Notes under the pieces: model-generated
What the model saw: the letters and a program-made list of their open reading frames with translations, nothing else
What the model was told of the DNA's origin: nothing
The model's database searches: none
In this document: positions 1 to 8,776 of the stretch, in pieces
How the letters are laid out: each line of letters starts with the position of its first letter
Numbering within the stretch: position 1 is the first letter of the stretch
Made by a program: the position numbers and the translations under genes
From: Thalassotalea sp. 42_200_T64
GTDB lineage: Bacteria > Pseudomonadota > Gammaproteobacteria > Enterobacterales > Alteromonadaceae
Direction: 5' to 3'
Length of the DNA: 44,571 nucleotides
Assembly: GCA_002162925.1 (NCBI GenBank)
Contig: MABC01000017.1
Location: 1-44,571, forward strand

Positions 1-122
1 CTTATACAAAAGATACCCAGAACAGCACGAAGCATTTCACTGTTAATACCTCCCGAAAAATTACCTGCTCTTAAGTGAAGTCAATCGATCATCTTCACTG
101 TGTTTAGCTACTAGTACCAATC

Positions 123-479
123 ATGCATATTTGGCTGATAATTACGCCCCCTCTTGATGACGATGTGTTTATCGAGTGGCAATCAACAACATTACCAATA
201 AAGATTAAAGGCACTCAAACTGTATTTTATAAAACGCAAAATTATTGTGTAAAGCATGAATTTAATGCGGAAATACCGGTTGATGCTTTTTCACACTATA
301 CCTATCAAGATGATTTGAACCAAGGGTGTGAGGATATGACTCAAGAAATTAGGGATATACGGACTGAGGTTTCGTTAATACAGACACATTCAGAGCTACC
401 ATTCGATTTTTCTGGCTTTGATAGGGTTTCGGTTCATTTACAAGATAATTATCATTGGTCTGAGCTCACGGCGTTCTAA
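123..479 (+). CDS. Hypothetical protein, 118 aa
   Basis: I do not recognise this protein. It is a small, acidic, probably soluble protein with no signal peptide, no membrane segment and only two cysteines. The frame is open from about position 108, after an in-frame TAG at 105-107, so ATG at 123 is the first available ATG. No convincing Shine-Dalgarno sequence precedes it, which lowers confidence in expression. It stands alone upstream of a region full of gene remnants (611-1034), so it could itself be a leftover of a larger locus. Composition looks protein-like (aromatic and acidic residues evenly spread) rather than random, which is the main reason for keeping it. Confidence 0.45.
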   Translation: MHIWLIITPPLDDDVFIEWQSTTLPIKIKGTQTVFYKTQNYCVKHEFNAEIPVDAFSHYTYQDDLNQGCEDMTQEIRDIRTEVSLIQTHSELPFDFSGFDRVSVHLQDNYHWSELTAF

Positions 480-610
480 CCACACTGAAACTGGACTAAA
501 AAAAGGTTGGCTATGCTCACTTCTTTCGCTATGGTAGCCACCTCTCATGGGATCCCAAGTGGGAGTCATTATGCCTATGTTTAAAATTCTAAAAAAAGTA
601 AGGATCACTT

Positions 611-757
611 TTGAAAATATTCACAAAAATTTATCTTTGTACTTTTTTTAATGGTATCAGTCATTCTGGTACTAACGTTGGTTTTACCATTATGGCCGGT
701 AATGATGATGACGGTATAGATATCGGTGGCATGTTACAGTTAGGTTATCAATTTTAA
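611..757 (+). pseudogene. Remnant of an outer-membrane beta-barrel protein (both ends kept, middle lost)
   Basis: A TTG-initiated frame of 48 codons preceded by a plausible ribosome site (AAGTAAGGA). The first residues, LKIFTKIYLCTFF, look like the start of a signal peptide. The last part, GISHSGTNVGF through GGMLQLGYQF with a terminal Phe, looks like the final strands and C-terminal BAM signal of a porin-like protein. A real porin would have some 300 or more residues between these parts. The simplest reading is one internal in-frame deletion of an outer-membrane protein gene. Alternatives are a true micropeptide or chance. The family cannot be named from what is left. Confidence 0.5.
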
Positions 758-868
758 ACATAACCATTGCCTAAACCCGGGGGAATTTAACTAGCCGATT
801 TTCGTCTAATCAGTTACATTTTTCCCATTATAAATGGCGTTCGTCATAGCTCAAAGGAATGACATTCT

Positions 869-1034
869 ATGAAACTCATATTTATCCTGTTAGTCAGCGG
901 TGGTGGTTTTATTTTGAAATTGAAAAAAAATTGAAACCGATAAAGTAAGTAACATTGAAATCATAGAACTTAAACCACTCGATACCTATGATTTCTTTCC
1001 TAATTGCAGTTTTGCCTACGGGCAGCGGATCTAA
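869..1034 (+). pseudogene. Small frameshifted gene, about 54 codons, with an 8-A run
   Basis: ATG at 869 follows a good ribosome site (CAAAGGAATGACATTCT). It encodes a hydrophobic start, MKLIFILLVSGGGFILKLKK, then hits TGA at 932-934 directly after a run of eight A at 923-930. With one A fewer, the frame continues as IETDKVSNIEIIELKP to a TAA at 1032-1034, just upstream of the next gene at 1056. The product would be a small exported or membrane-anchored protein. The broken frame could be a real mutation, a phase-variable or slippery homopolymer, or a sequencing error. I do not recognise the family. Confidence 0.4.
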
Positions 1035-1055
1035 TTATGTGTATTCAAGGATAGA

Positions 1056-1511
1056 TTGAAATTGAAAATTACCGATACTCTTTTCAAAAACATATGGATT
1101 ATAATAGGCGCCGCACTATTAGGGTTGTTTTTCTTCGACTGGTACACAAACAATGAATTCAAACACTATTTATTGCTTTTATCTATCTATTGTATTTGCT
1201 TCGCTTATCGTTTTACTCAAAATTATATTACCAAAAATTCACTGATGAATTTAATTAAAAGACACGGTGAGATTATTGAGGTTTCAAGGTTAAAAACGGT
1301 GCCTTTTTCTAACAAGTCTGCGCGGGTATCGTTAGATGTAAATCGGATTTCAAAAGTAACCGTTAGTAATAATTTGTTATCAATTATTATTGATGGAAAT
1401 GGCAATGGTTATGACTTTCAGTTAATCGGTTCTAATAGCCACATAAATAAATATTTTCGTTCATTATTTAACGAGAATGAATTATCAGGTATTGATATAA
1501 GGTGCATATGA
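1056..1511 (+). CDS. Small membrane protein, 151 aa, unknown function
   Basis: Starts at TTG 1056 after a modest AAGGA-type site; a second in-frame TTG lies two codons on. Residues about 11-27 (IWIIIGAALLGLFFFDW) and 36-52 (HYLLLLSIYCICFAYRF) are two hydrophobic segments, so the protein is probably an inner-membrane hairpin with a cytoplasmic C-terminal domain of about 100 residues. That domain is mixed beta-like (VSLDVNRISKVTVSNNLLSIII) and resembles small bacterial PH-like domains in layout, though I cannot assign it. It lies 21 bp after the frameshifted mini-gene and may form an operon with it. A short ORF at 1515-1700 just downstream is not convincing. Confidence 0.6.
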   Translation: MKLKITDTLFKNIWIIIGAALLGLFFFDWYTNNEFKHYLLLLSIYCICFAYRFTQNYITKNSLMNLIKRHGEIIEVSRLKTVPFSNKSARVSLDVNRISKVTVSNNLLSIIIDGNGNGYDFQLIGSNSHINKYFRSLFNENELSGIDIRCI

Positions 1512-1977
1512 CCAGTGCATAGGAGTAATCATTTTTTGCTGGTTTCTATTGAGCGCTTTCTGTTTTCACATAGTGAAATGAATTTAGGGAAAAACCATAT
1601 ACTGAAATTGTCAGAATTCATGTATTATTTGACTCATGGTTCAAGGTCTTTAGAAAACGCTGGTAAGCCGTTTCAGTCAATTAGTGCCTGTTCTACATAA
1701 GCCTAAAAACACCAGATCCCCCGGTGTTGTGCCGGGCTTTCGTTTTTATCCCGCTACCAGCATTAACGGCACCTTTTGTATTGTCTAGTTGGTTAATCCT
1801 TTCCCTAGTTCGGATACATCATCAGTACGCCATTCATGACCACTGAAAAATCAATTGCCCTTCATCTAACGAATTGAATGAAAATTATCAATAATGAATA
1901 TGCGGTCTATACTATTAGCATCATTTTACCGTTACATAACCACGATAGTGATCACTTCAAGTAAGAGGAAAATAACC
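1512..1977. other. Intergenic region, 466 bp
   Basis: No convincing gene. It holds one terminator-like hairpin near 1720-1745 and the promoter and leader of the carbonic anhydrase gene. An open frame at 1515-1700 begins without a ribosome site, and its product has no recognisable feature. Confidence 0.5.
1708..1746 (+). terminator. Probable rho-independent terminator
   Basis: Two overlapping stems are possible: AACACC (1708-1713) with GGTGTT (1723-1728), or CCCGG (1720-1724) with CCGGG (1732-1736). The second is followed by a T-rich tract (CTTTCGTTTTT). It would end transcription of the small membrane-protein gene at 1056-1511. Confidence 0.5.
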
Positions 1978-2835
1978 ATGAACAATACAGTTAGCTCGTT
2001 ATTAGCAATGTCGGTATTGTTAACAGGGATAGCGCAAGTGACAGCGGTACAGGCCGGCTCAGAAGTTTCGGATGATGTCGTGGCACAACAACGTGCGATG
2101 CTAGCAAAAAATACGGCGGGTAAAGGATATGGCCCACAATCACCACGCGATATTGACACCATTGCCGGTACCAATCGACGTTTATTCGGTGCCGCTCCGG
2201 ATCATACCGCAATGAACCTTTGTAATATTCATTTTCATAAAAATGCTGAACATAAAGGTGGCGAATTTACTCAATATGCAGGCAACGGTGATGGCCATGG
2301 CTATCAAAGTGGCTTTGAATATTCAGGCAAATTAACGGACGCAGAATTAGCTTCGGCTAGCAAAGATATTTGTCCAAGTAAACATGGTGCTCTAACGCCT
2401 GGAGATACCATTGAAGTGCATTATGTGCATTCAAGCGCGCAAATCAAGCCTGGGCCAACATTAAATTCTTGTTTTAATAATGCCATTGGTAATCCGCAAT
2501 TGCGCGTAGAAACACAAGTGTATGTGTTAGTGAATGATAGCAATGCTCTTGATTTTGCAACACTGACTGCGCACGGTGAAAAAAATGGCTTGCAGCAAGC
2601 CTTAAATATCCCTGGCAACACCGGCGCACCCGTTCAATATGCCGGCTCAACCACTGGGCCAGGTTACAATGAAAAAGGCTCGCCGTTTCAGGTCTCCTGG
2701 AGTGTTCGCCCAAAAGTCGCCAAAGTAAATGTCGACACGCTAGGGCAGTGGTGTGAAGGCAATGTCTTTAATGAAGATCATGCTCATGGGATAAGAAACC
2801 TGGTGATCAACCCCCATTTATTATCGGCCAAGTAG
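1978..2835 (+). CDS. Delta-class carbonic anhydrase, secreted, 285 aa
   Basis: Carbonic anhydrases interconvert CO2 and bicarbonate at a zinc or similar metal centre; the delta class was first described in diatoms and is also annotated in marine bacteria. Start chosen at ATG 1978 because AGAGGAAAATAACC precedes it and a clean signal peptide follows (hydrophobic stretch about 6-22, cleavage likely after VQA at 26); an ATG 28 codons upstream would spoil this. The diagnostic region is CNIHFHKNAEHKGGEF at residues 82-97, whose histidines resemble the metal-binding segment of the family. Several other Cys (about 160, 194 and 288 counted from the upstream ATG) may form disulfides in the periplasm. 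The gene appears monocistronic. Class assignment is from memory of the motif and was not tested by search. Confidence 0.82.
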   Translation: MNNTVSSLLAMSVLLTGIAQVTAVQAGSEVSDDVVAQQRAMLAKNTAGKGYGPQSPRDIDTIAGTNRRLFGAAPDHTAMNLCNIHFHKNAEHKGGEFTQYAGNGDGHGYQSGFEYSGKLTDAELASASKDICPSKHGALTPGDTIEVHYVHSSAQIKPGPTLNSCFNNAIGNPQLRVETQVYVLVNDSNALDFATLTAHGEKNGLQQALNIPGNTGAPVQYAGSTTGPGYNEKGSPFQVSWSVRPKVAKVNVDTLGQWCEGNVFNEDHAHGIRNLVINPHLLSAK

Positions 2836-3067
2836 CCAACTAACGCTATCAATGTGATGGCAGGTGACTGACATATTGAATCTAACCAACAGTAAACTTC
2901 ATCCATATAGATATGATGTAATTTGTAGCCTTTAAATTATTGTAATGAAAACAATAGGTTTAGAATGCCTAAATGAGTTCCCTCAGACACCGATTGGCTT
3001 GTTTTTACCTTTAATTTGTTTTATCTTAGATACGTTTTAGATACATTATTAAATAATATGGATTATT

Positions 3068-3610
3068 ATGGCTTCTAGTAAAATTAAAACAATAGGAAAA
3101 ATGTTTGACGAAGCTATTCGCAATGGAAATGTGATCTTACGTCCTGCAGATAGCAACAATAATTCTACACCTACCGCGAATTACTCAAATCAAGAAGCCT
3201 TACTCAATGGTACGTGGATCATTACCAACAGAGTGCCTTTAGCCGATGCTGCAGATTTATTTAATCAATGCAGTCTTGCAACGATATGGGGTTTTAAAAA
3301 AATAGCCACCGACTTTAATAACTGGTATTTAGAACCCGAGCCAAACCAAACCGACTCCCCGCATGACTCAGAGGAACTGTTAAAGAGTAAAGCAACAATC
3401 GCTGAACTTAATGGCCAGATTTCCGACTTGAAAGCCATTCTGGCCTCAGCAAAAGAAGAAGAGCCGGCCTTCATTAACCGGGTAACGTTACAATTTATTA
3501 ATGATAGTCGCCGAGAAAAAATAGATTCAGCAAAAGAAGAAGCTCGATTAAAAGCGGAAGAAAATGCTGAGCAACAAGCAGAGCAAGTGAGAAAACTACT
3601 GAATTATTAA
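3068..3610 (+). CDS. Hypothetical cytoplasmic protein with C-terminal coiled coil, 180 aa
   Basis: Not recognised. No signal peptide or membrane segment. Residues 1-100 form a mixed domain containing NGTWIITNRVPLADAADLF and a Trp-rich stretch (TIWGFKKIATDFNNWYLEP). Residues about 105-180 are rich in Glu, Lys, Ala and Gln (LLKSKATIAELNGQISDLK, AKEEARLKAEENAEQQAEQ) and should form a long helix or coiled coil, suggesting oligomerisation or a scaffold role. ATG 3068 is preceded by a weak GGATTATT site. The 230-bp upstream gap holds two close copies of TTTAGATAC-like sequence (about 3026-3047). Flanking genes give no functional hint. Confidence 0.6.
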   Translation: MASSKIKTIGKMFDEAIRNGNVILRPADSNNNSTPTANYSNQEALLNGTWIITNRVPLADAADLFNQCSLATIWGFKKIATDFNNWYLEPEPNQTDSPHDSEELLKSKATIAELNGQISDLKAILASAKEEEPAFINRVTLQFINDSRREKIDSAKEEARLKAEENAEQQAEQVRKLLNY

Positions 3611-3632
3611 ACATACAATGCTGGTAAGCCAC

Positions 3633-3652
3633 TTGCCTTGCAGGCAATTATT
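3633..3652 (+). terminator. Weak terminator-like hairpin
   Basis: TTGCCT (3633-3638) pairs with AGGCAA (3642-3647) around a 3-nt loop, followed by TTATTC. It lies 23 bp after the 180-aa gene. The stem is short and the T tract poor. Confidence 0.3.
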
Positions 3653-3769
3653 CACACATATATTAACAAAATAAAATTTAGCAAACCTTCCCTGTACATT
3701 GATTATTCCTATATGCTTAACCTTCTGGTAAATAAAATATTAACACTGTGCTAGCCACTGAGTAAATTC

Positions 3770-5599
3770 ATGTTTAAACGATTCGAATCTTGGGTAACGG
3801 CCTTACCCTCGGAAGAGCCTCTGCAACCCCCTAAAGGCGTTTACGCTTTTTGTCGCCATTATACTCGTGGTTTTGAACTGCCTTTAATTCTGATGTCAAT
3901 TTTAACCGCGATGTTAGCGATGCTGGAAGTGTCATTATTTGGTTTCATGGGGGAATTGGTCGATTTATTGGTGAATAATACTCCGGAGACCTTATTTGAA
4001 TCTCATGGCATGCGTTTATTGGGGATGACGGTTTTGGTGTTAGTGCTGATCCCTGCTCTGGTGGTATTGCACGCACTCATTGTTTATCAGGGCTTGCTTG
4101 GTAATTATCCAATGTCGATACGCTGGTTGGCGCATCGCTATTTGCTTAAACAAAGTGTGTCGTTTTATCAAAATGACTTTGCTGGCAGAATTGCCACCAA
4201 AGTCATGCAAACCTCACTGGCGGTGCGCGAAACGGTAACGAAATTACTCGATGTTTTAGTGTATATTCTGGTTTATTTTACCTCTATGGTGGTAATGATT
4301 GGCAAGGTCGATATTCGTTTGATGATCCCGATGTTAATCTGGCTGGCTTGCTATGTGGCCATTCAACTGAAGTTTTTACCCACCCTTAAAAAAGTTTCTA
4401 CTGAGCAAGCCGATGCGCGCTCTAGCATGACAGGTCGGATCGTGGATAGTTACACCAATATTGCCACGGTAAAGCTATTCTCGCATACGCAAAAAGAAGC
4501 CGACTATGCCAAGCAAAGCATGGAAACCTTTTTACAAACGGTTTATAAACAAATGCGCCTGGTAACGGGCATTAATGTCAGCGTGCAAATCATCAACTAT
4601 ATACTCGCCTTCACCATTGCCGCTATGTCTATTTGGCTGTGGAGTGAAAATGCGGTCACCGTAGGCGCTATTGCCATCGCAATAAGTTTAGCCTTGCGTT
4701 TAAATGGTATGTCGCAGTGGATAATGTGGGAGATCAGCTCGTTATTTGAAAATATTGGCACCGTTGCTGATGGCATTAATACCTTGTCTAAACCAACCGA
4801 AATTCAAGATGTAAAAGGTGCCAAACCGATAAAGGTTAGCGCCGGCGCCATCGATTTTAATCAGGTTAGCTTTCATTATGGGGAAAAATCCGGGGTGATT
4901 GAGCAACTTAATTTGCACATAAACGCGGGCGAAAAAGTCGGATTAGTTGGCCGCTCAGGTGCCGGAAAATCAACCCTGGTAAATTTACTGATGCGTTTTT
5001 ATGACGTTGAACAGGGCACCATTAAAATAGACCAGCAAGACATTACCCAAGTGCAACAAGAGTCACTACGTGAGCACATAGGCATGGTGACTCAGGATAC
5101 CTCGCTACTGCATCGCTCGATCCGCGAAAATATTTTATATGGCAATCCAGACGCCAGTGACGAGCAATTACAGGCAGCCATTAAAAGCGCACAAGCCGCT
5201 GAATTTATTGAAACCCTTACCGACCCTAGTGGCAATCATGGCTTGAACGCGCAAGTAGGGGAGCGCGGCGTAAAACTCTCTGGCGGCCAAAGGCAACGTA
5301 TTGCGATTGCACGGGTGTTAATTAAAAATGCCCCCATTTTATTGCTTGATGAAGCAACGTCTGCCCTCGACTCTGAAGTGGAAGCGGCAATCCAAGAAAG
5401 TCTTTATCATTTAATGGAAGGTAAAACGGTTATTGCTATCGCGCATCGTTTATCAACGATTGCCGCGATGGACAGGCTGATTGTATTGGATGAAGGAAAA
5501 ATTGTTGAACAAGGCACTCATCAACAGTTAATCAAATCTTCTGGCATATATGCGCAATTGTGGGCTCATCAAACGGGTGGATTCTTAGGCGTTGATTAG
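3770..5599 (+). CDS. ABC transporter, fused permease and ATPase (exporter half-transporter), 609 aa
   Basis: An inner-membrane ABC exporter of the MsbA/MdlB-like architecture that probably works as a homodimer and pumps a hydrophobic substrate outward. Residues about 35-335 form the six-helix transmembrane domain (for example LPLILMSILTAMLAMLEV). The nucleotide-binding domain covers about 360-600: Walker A GRSGAGKST near 394, the signature LSGGQRQRIAIARVL near 502, Walker B PILLLDEATSALD near 521 and the H-loop AIAHRLST, all intact. Length is normal for a half-transporter (about 580-620 aa). The gene stands alone, with a CadC-like regulator convergent downstream, so the substrate cannot be inferred from context. 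Confidence 0.92.
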   Translation: MFKRFESWVTALPSEEPLQPPKGVYAFCRHYTRGFELPLILMSILTAMLAMLEVSLFGFMGELVDLLVNNTPETLFESHGMRLLGMTVLVLVLIPALVVLHALIVYQGLLGNYPMSIRWLAHRYLLKQSVSFYQNDFAGRIATKVMQTSLAVRETVTKLLDVLVYILVYFTSMVVMIGKVDIRLMIPMLIWLACYVAIQLKFLPTLKKVSTEQADARSSMTGRIVDSYTNIATVKLFSHTQKEADYAKQSMETFLQTVYKQMRLVTGINVSVQIINYILAFTIAAMSIWLWSENAVTVGAIAIAISLALRLNGMSQWIMWEISSLFENIGTVADGINTLSKPTEIQDVKGAKPIKVSAGAIDFNQVSFHYGEKSGVIEQLNLHINAGEKVGLVGRSGAGKSTLVNLLMRFYDVEQGTIKIDQQDITQVQQESLREHIGMVTQDTSLLHRSIRENILYGNPDASDEQLQAAIKSAQAAEFIETLTDPSGNHGLNAQVGERGVKLSGGQRQRIAIARVLIKNAPILLLDEATSALDSEVEAAIQESLYHLMEGKTVIAIAHRLSTIAAMDRLIVLDEGKIVEQGTHQQLIKSSGIYAQLWAHQTGGFLGVD

Positions 5600-5628
5600 T
5601 GCTTAATACTAAAGCGAGAATGAAGGAC

Positions 5629-5656
5629 AAGTTACCTGCACCATTACAGGTAACTT
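5629..5656. terminator. Perfect 10-bp hairpin between convergent genes
   Basis: AAGTTACCTG (5629-5638) pairs perfectly with CAGGTAACTT (5647-5656) around an 8-nt loop, 30 bp after the ABC transporter stop. The arm ends in TT and is followed by TGTGGATTT, so the T tract is poor; it may act as a terminator or mRNA 3' stabiliser. Confidence 0.5.
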
Positions 5657-5671
5657 TGTGGATTTAAAAAG

Positions 5672-5710
5672 ATATCAAGCACTCATTATCCCGAATTCAG
5701 GTTAGTTAAC
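5672..5710. repeat. Dispersed palindromic repeat, family A, partial copy 1
   Basis: Carries the spacer and right arm of a repeat seen again at 12291, 22951 and 26335: AAGCACTCATTATCCC followed by GAATTCAGGTTAGTTAAC. The left arm (AACCTGAACTCGGGATAA-like) is missing here, but GGGATAA occurs about 40 bp downstream and could pair with TTATCCC. It lies between convergent genes. Confidence 0.6.
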
Positions 5711-5790
5711 CAAGGTGCTGATGAGGCAATAGGGGATAACCGTATTGGGAAAATCGTGGCCTAGTGAGCTTTTATGTTGGTTGTATTCGC

Positions 5791-8100
5791 TTATGGAATT
5801 GTCGGGATAGGAGACAGTTCGCCATTAGATTCCATTTTTCTGAGTTTTTCTCGCTCTACCTTATGACCTAATTTCATTGTCTGCACCAGTTGTTGAAATT
5901 TTGGCTCATTCTGTAGCTGGTGAAAATCAGCATCATTGATAAGTTTCTCTGAGTGCCAGCCTTGTTCAACAACGTCGGTAAAAGCGGCCAATGCCGCCTC
6001 TTTATTTCCCATAGCCAGATAAATTCGAGCCTGCCAGTTGTTATGATCATCCGCCCAGCCGCCATGAATTTCAACCTGAGCCGCGTTAAGGCTGCCGGAT
6101 AACAGTCTAGTTGCCTGCGCTATTTTTCCTTGTTGCTTTAACAATCGGCCAAGCGCTAGCGCGACGGCGAAATTGGTGGTATTTACCTTGACATCGGCCT
6201 GAAAAAGTTCAGGATAAATTTTTTGAAAATGCGCAATCGCTTCTGTTGAACGCTGTGTTTGCAAACCAGCTTTCATCAGGTTGTACATAGACTCGTTAAT
6301 CAGCAAGAAGTCTTTTGATACCTTAAGATAAGAATCAAAAGCGGCATCATAATCGCCGCGAAGTTGATGAATAAATGCTTGAGAATGATTTGCCCCATTA
6401 AACTCTGGCGCAAGCGCTAATGCATGGTTAAGCCATGCTATTGCTTGTTCATTATCGCCTAAGTGAATATATATCAGACCCATTAACATTGAAATAAAAG
6501 GCACATCAGGATCTAATTCGATGTTCTTCGAAAGTGAGCGCAGGGCTTCGGCAATGTTATGGTCACCGAAAAATTCAATAAAGGTTAATTTTCGATAGGC
6601 TTTTGCGAAAGTTGGTTTGCGAACAAGAATATCTTCTACTATATTCCTTGCTTCATCGAAACGACCCGCGACGATATGTACTTGAGCAAGAGCTGCGGCC
6701 AAATTATCATCTTTGGGATTTAGAGTGTCGGCTTTTGATAACAACGAAATGGCTTGCGGAATATTGTCTAAAGACCTCAAATATAATTGCGCATATGAAG
6801 CATAAGCTTCTGCATTATTAGGATTTAAACTAATTGCTCTTTTAAAAGCCGATTCCGCAGCCTTGAAATCATTGGTATAGACCTTAAGCCTGCCAATAGC
6901 TCGATACAATTCACTGATGTTACTATCAAGGTTCATGGTGATTGCGATTAAAGCTTCCGCTTTCGTTATCTGCTCTTTTTCCGGTAACCCGGTCCAGAAA
7001 ATTTGTTCTACCGATAAAAAGGCTAAAAGTGCATAAGCCGTGGAAAACTTCGGGTCGAGTTCTACCGCTTGCTCTAAATGAGCAATGGCTTGCTTAAAAC
7101 CATCATGATTGTTTTTTCTGCTACTCTCTTTTGCCCGAAAGTATGCTTCCAAAGCCGACAGGTTTTGGGTTGGCAGCTTTTCAATATTAGCGATTTCTCT
7201 GGGTGAAAGCACCGTTTCAAGTGCCGTTGCAATGGTTTTCGCTATTTCTTCTTGAATAACAAAAATATTTTTAGCGGTGAATTTTCGGGTATAGCTTTCC
7301 GCCCAAATATTTTCATTGGTTAAGGTATTAGTTAAATGAACATTGATACGGATTTGGTCCGTTGCTCGTTGCACACTGCCTTGCAGTATTGTCGTCACTC
7401 CCAGTTCTTTGCCGATAGTTTGCACATCCTTACCACTGTTAAGGTAAGTCATCACCGAAGGTCGAGATATTGATTTAACCGCGCTAATTTTCGAAATGTG
7501 TACCAGTAGATCATCATGCACCCCCCGGGTAAAAAATATATCCTTTTCTAGGTCACTGTGATTGTTAAATGGCAACACAGCAATGGATTTTGGGTTGTGA
7601 CTATTAGCCGCATTGTTCACGTTTTTTTCGCTAACTGGTGGCCAAAGGCTATAGCCAATAAGCAAAAAGAGCAGCAAGCTTACTGCCAGTAATGGCCTTA
7701 AATAAGGTTTAATGGTAAGTGCTGGGGAAATAGTCGAATCTGTACCCCTGATACTATTTTCAGGAATGCTAGAACTGTTACTTTCACCAGAGATTGCTAT
7801 TATTTCGGCAATAAATTGATAACCACGGCCGCGAGTCGTTTTTATTATGATTTGTCGCTCACCATCATCGCCTAAAGCCGCGCGGGCACATTTTATATTA
7901 TTGCTTAAGGTGGCATCGCAAACTTCACGTCCCGCCCAAAGGTTTTTAAACAATTCATCGCGCGATACCAGTCTATCTCTATGCTCAATCAGGTATAAAA
8001 TCAAATCGAAAACATGGGGTTCGAGCAGTGTGGGTACGCCATTGACCTGCAAAGTGAAATTTTCAGTATTTAGCTCACAGCTATCGAACCTGAATATCAT
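5791..8100 (-). CDS. CadC/ToxR-like transmembrane transcriptional regulator with TPR sensor domain, 769 aa
   Basis: A one-component regulator anchored in the inner membrane. Residues 1-100 are an OmpR-type winged helix (LEPHVFDLILYLIEHRDRLVSRDEL, then LSNNIKCARAALGDDG and the wing TRGRGYQFI). A basic/Ser-rich linker leads to one membrane segment at about 135-153 (LLAVSLLLFLLIGYSLW). The periplasmic part begins with a TolB-like segment (SIAVLPFNNHSDLEKD at about 172 and GVTTILQGSVQR), then about ten TPR-like repeats through residue 740 (FKAAESAFKRAISLNPNNAEAYA is one, with the classic N-P-N-N ending). Such proteins usually sense envelope conditions through the periplasmic domain and control nearby genes. 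The divergent DUF3718 gene and the convergent ABC transporter are candidate targets, but nothing here proves it. Confidence 0.88.
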   Translation of the reverse strand: MIFRFDSCELNTENFTLQVNGVPTLLEPHVFDLILYLIEHRDRLVSRDELFKNLWAGREVCDATLSNNIKCARAALGDDGERQIIIKTTRGRGYQFIAEIIAISGESNSSSIPENSIRGTDSTISPALTIKPYLRPLLAVSLLLFLLIGYSLWPPVSEKNVNNAANSHNPKSIAVLPFNNHSDLEKDIFFTRGVHDDLLVHISKISAVKSISRPSVMTYLNSGKDVQTIGKELGVTTILQGSVQRATDQIRINVHLTNTLTNENIWAESYTRKFTAKNIFVIQEEIAKTIATALETVLSPREIANIEKLPTQNLSALEAYFRAKESSRKNNHDGFKQAIAHLEQAVELDPKFSTAYALLAFLSVEQIFWTGLPEKEQITKAEALIAITMNLDSNISELYRAIGRLKVYTNDFKAAESAFKRAISLNPNNAEAYASYAQLYLRSLDNIPQAISLLSKADTLNPKDDNLAAALAQVHIVAGRFDEARNIVEDILVRKPTFAKAYRKLTFIEFFGDHNIAEALRSLSKNIELDPDVPFISMLMGLIYIHLGDNEQAIAWLNHALALAPEFNGANHSQAFIHQLRGDYDAAFDSYLKVSKDFLLINESMYNLMKAGLQTQRSTEAIAHFQKIYPELFQADVKVNTTNFAVALALGRLLKQQGKIAQATRLLSGSLNAAQVEIHGGWADDHNNWQARIYLAMGNKEAALAAFTDVVEQGWHSEKLINDADFHQLQNEPKFQQLVQTMKLGHKVEREKLRKMESNGELSPIPTIP

Positions 8101-8389
8101 TGGGGTTGTGTCATCCTAATTGGCGTTTTTAACATTCCTTAAACCTGTTTTTACTAATGATAACAATGGGATATTAAGTCAATAGGTAATCGCTAGGTAA
8201 TCCATAGCTAACGAATAGGTTAAGCAAGTACACGTTACTATAGTGAAAGTGTAGTCTAGCTTTCGTAGCAATGTGTACCAGGGTTTGTTGTTGCGAACTA
8301 ATAAATAGTCTTAGTAAATTGTCAGTGTTAACTCTGCTCGACGATAGCAATTTACTTGCTGCCATAAGTAGAGATAGGAGTACGAAGTT

Positions 8390-8776
8390 ATGAAACCAAT
8401 TAAATTACTACTAATTAGCGCGGCAATATTGATGATGAATAGTGCTTATGCCGTTCAATATAAGTTTGTTGCCACGGATAAGTCGATATACACCAAAATG
8501 TGTGTGCTTGCGGGTAACAATGAGCAACAGGCACTAAAAAGAATCATCAGGCGCCATCAAGATAGCGTAAGACTGCTCGCAAATAGCACCCTTTGCAATG
8601 ATATGTCTTTAGCCAATTTTGCCCGAAATTATGATGCCAATATGACTTTTGATTACTTAAAGAAATATACCTATAACTTAGATAAAACACCAAAAATTAC
8701 CATTGATGATATTGTGACTCGGGCAACCGAGGACAAATCAGCGGAAGAAATTATTCTAGTTTATGTTGGTCAATAG
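8390..8776 (+). CDS. DUF3718-type small exported protein, 128 aa
   Basis: A small periplasmic protein of unknown function. The signal peptide is clear (MKPIKLLLISAAILMMNSAYA, cleavage after residue 21), with a strong AGGAG site 12 bp before ATG 8390. The mature part has two Cys, in KMCVLAGNNEQQALKR and in NSTLCNDMSLANFARNY, spaced as in DUF3718 proteins, where they probably form a disulfide. This pattern and the length fit that family, which is typical of Alteromonadales. It is divergent from the membrane regulator across a 289-bp gap, so joint regulation is possible. Family name given from memory of the motif. Confidence 0.7.
   Translation: MKPIKLLLISAAILMMNSAYAVQYKFVATDKSIYTKMCVLAGNNEQQALKRIIRRHQDSVRLLANSTLCNDMSLANFARNYDANMTFDYLKKYTYNLDKTPKITIDDIVTRATEDKSAEEIILVYVGQ

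Noticed and set aside
1515..1700. 61-codon open frame after the small membrane-protein gene
   Set aside because: No ribosome site, no recognisable feature, and it runs almost into a terminator-like hairpin; most likely chance.
8174..8365. 63-codon minus-strand frame between the CadC-like regulator and the DUF3718 gene
   Set aside because: It covers the promoter region of the DUF3718 gene, has an unremarkable product and no ribosome site.
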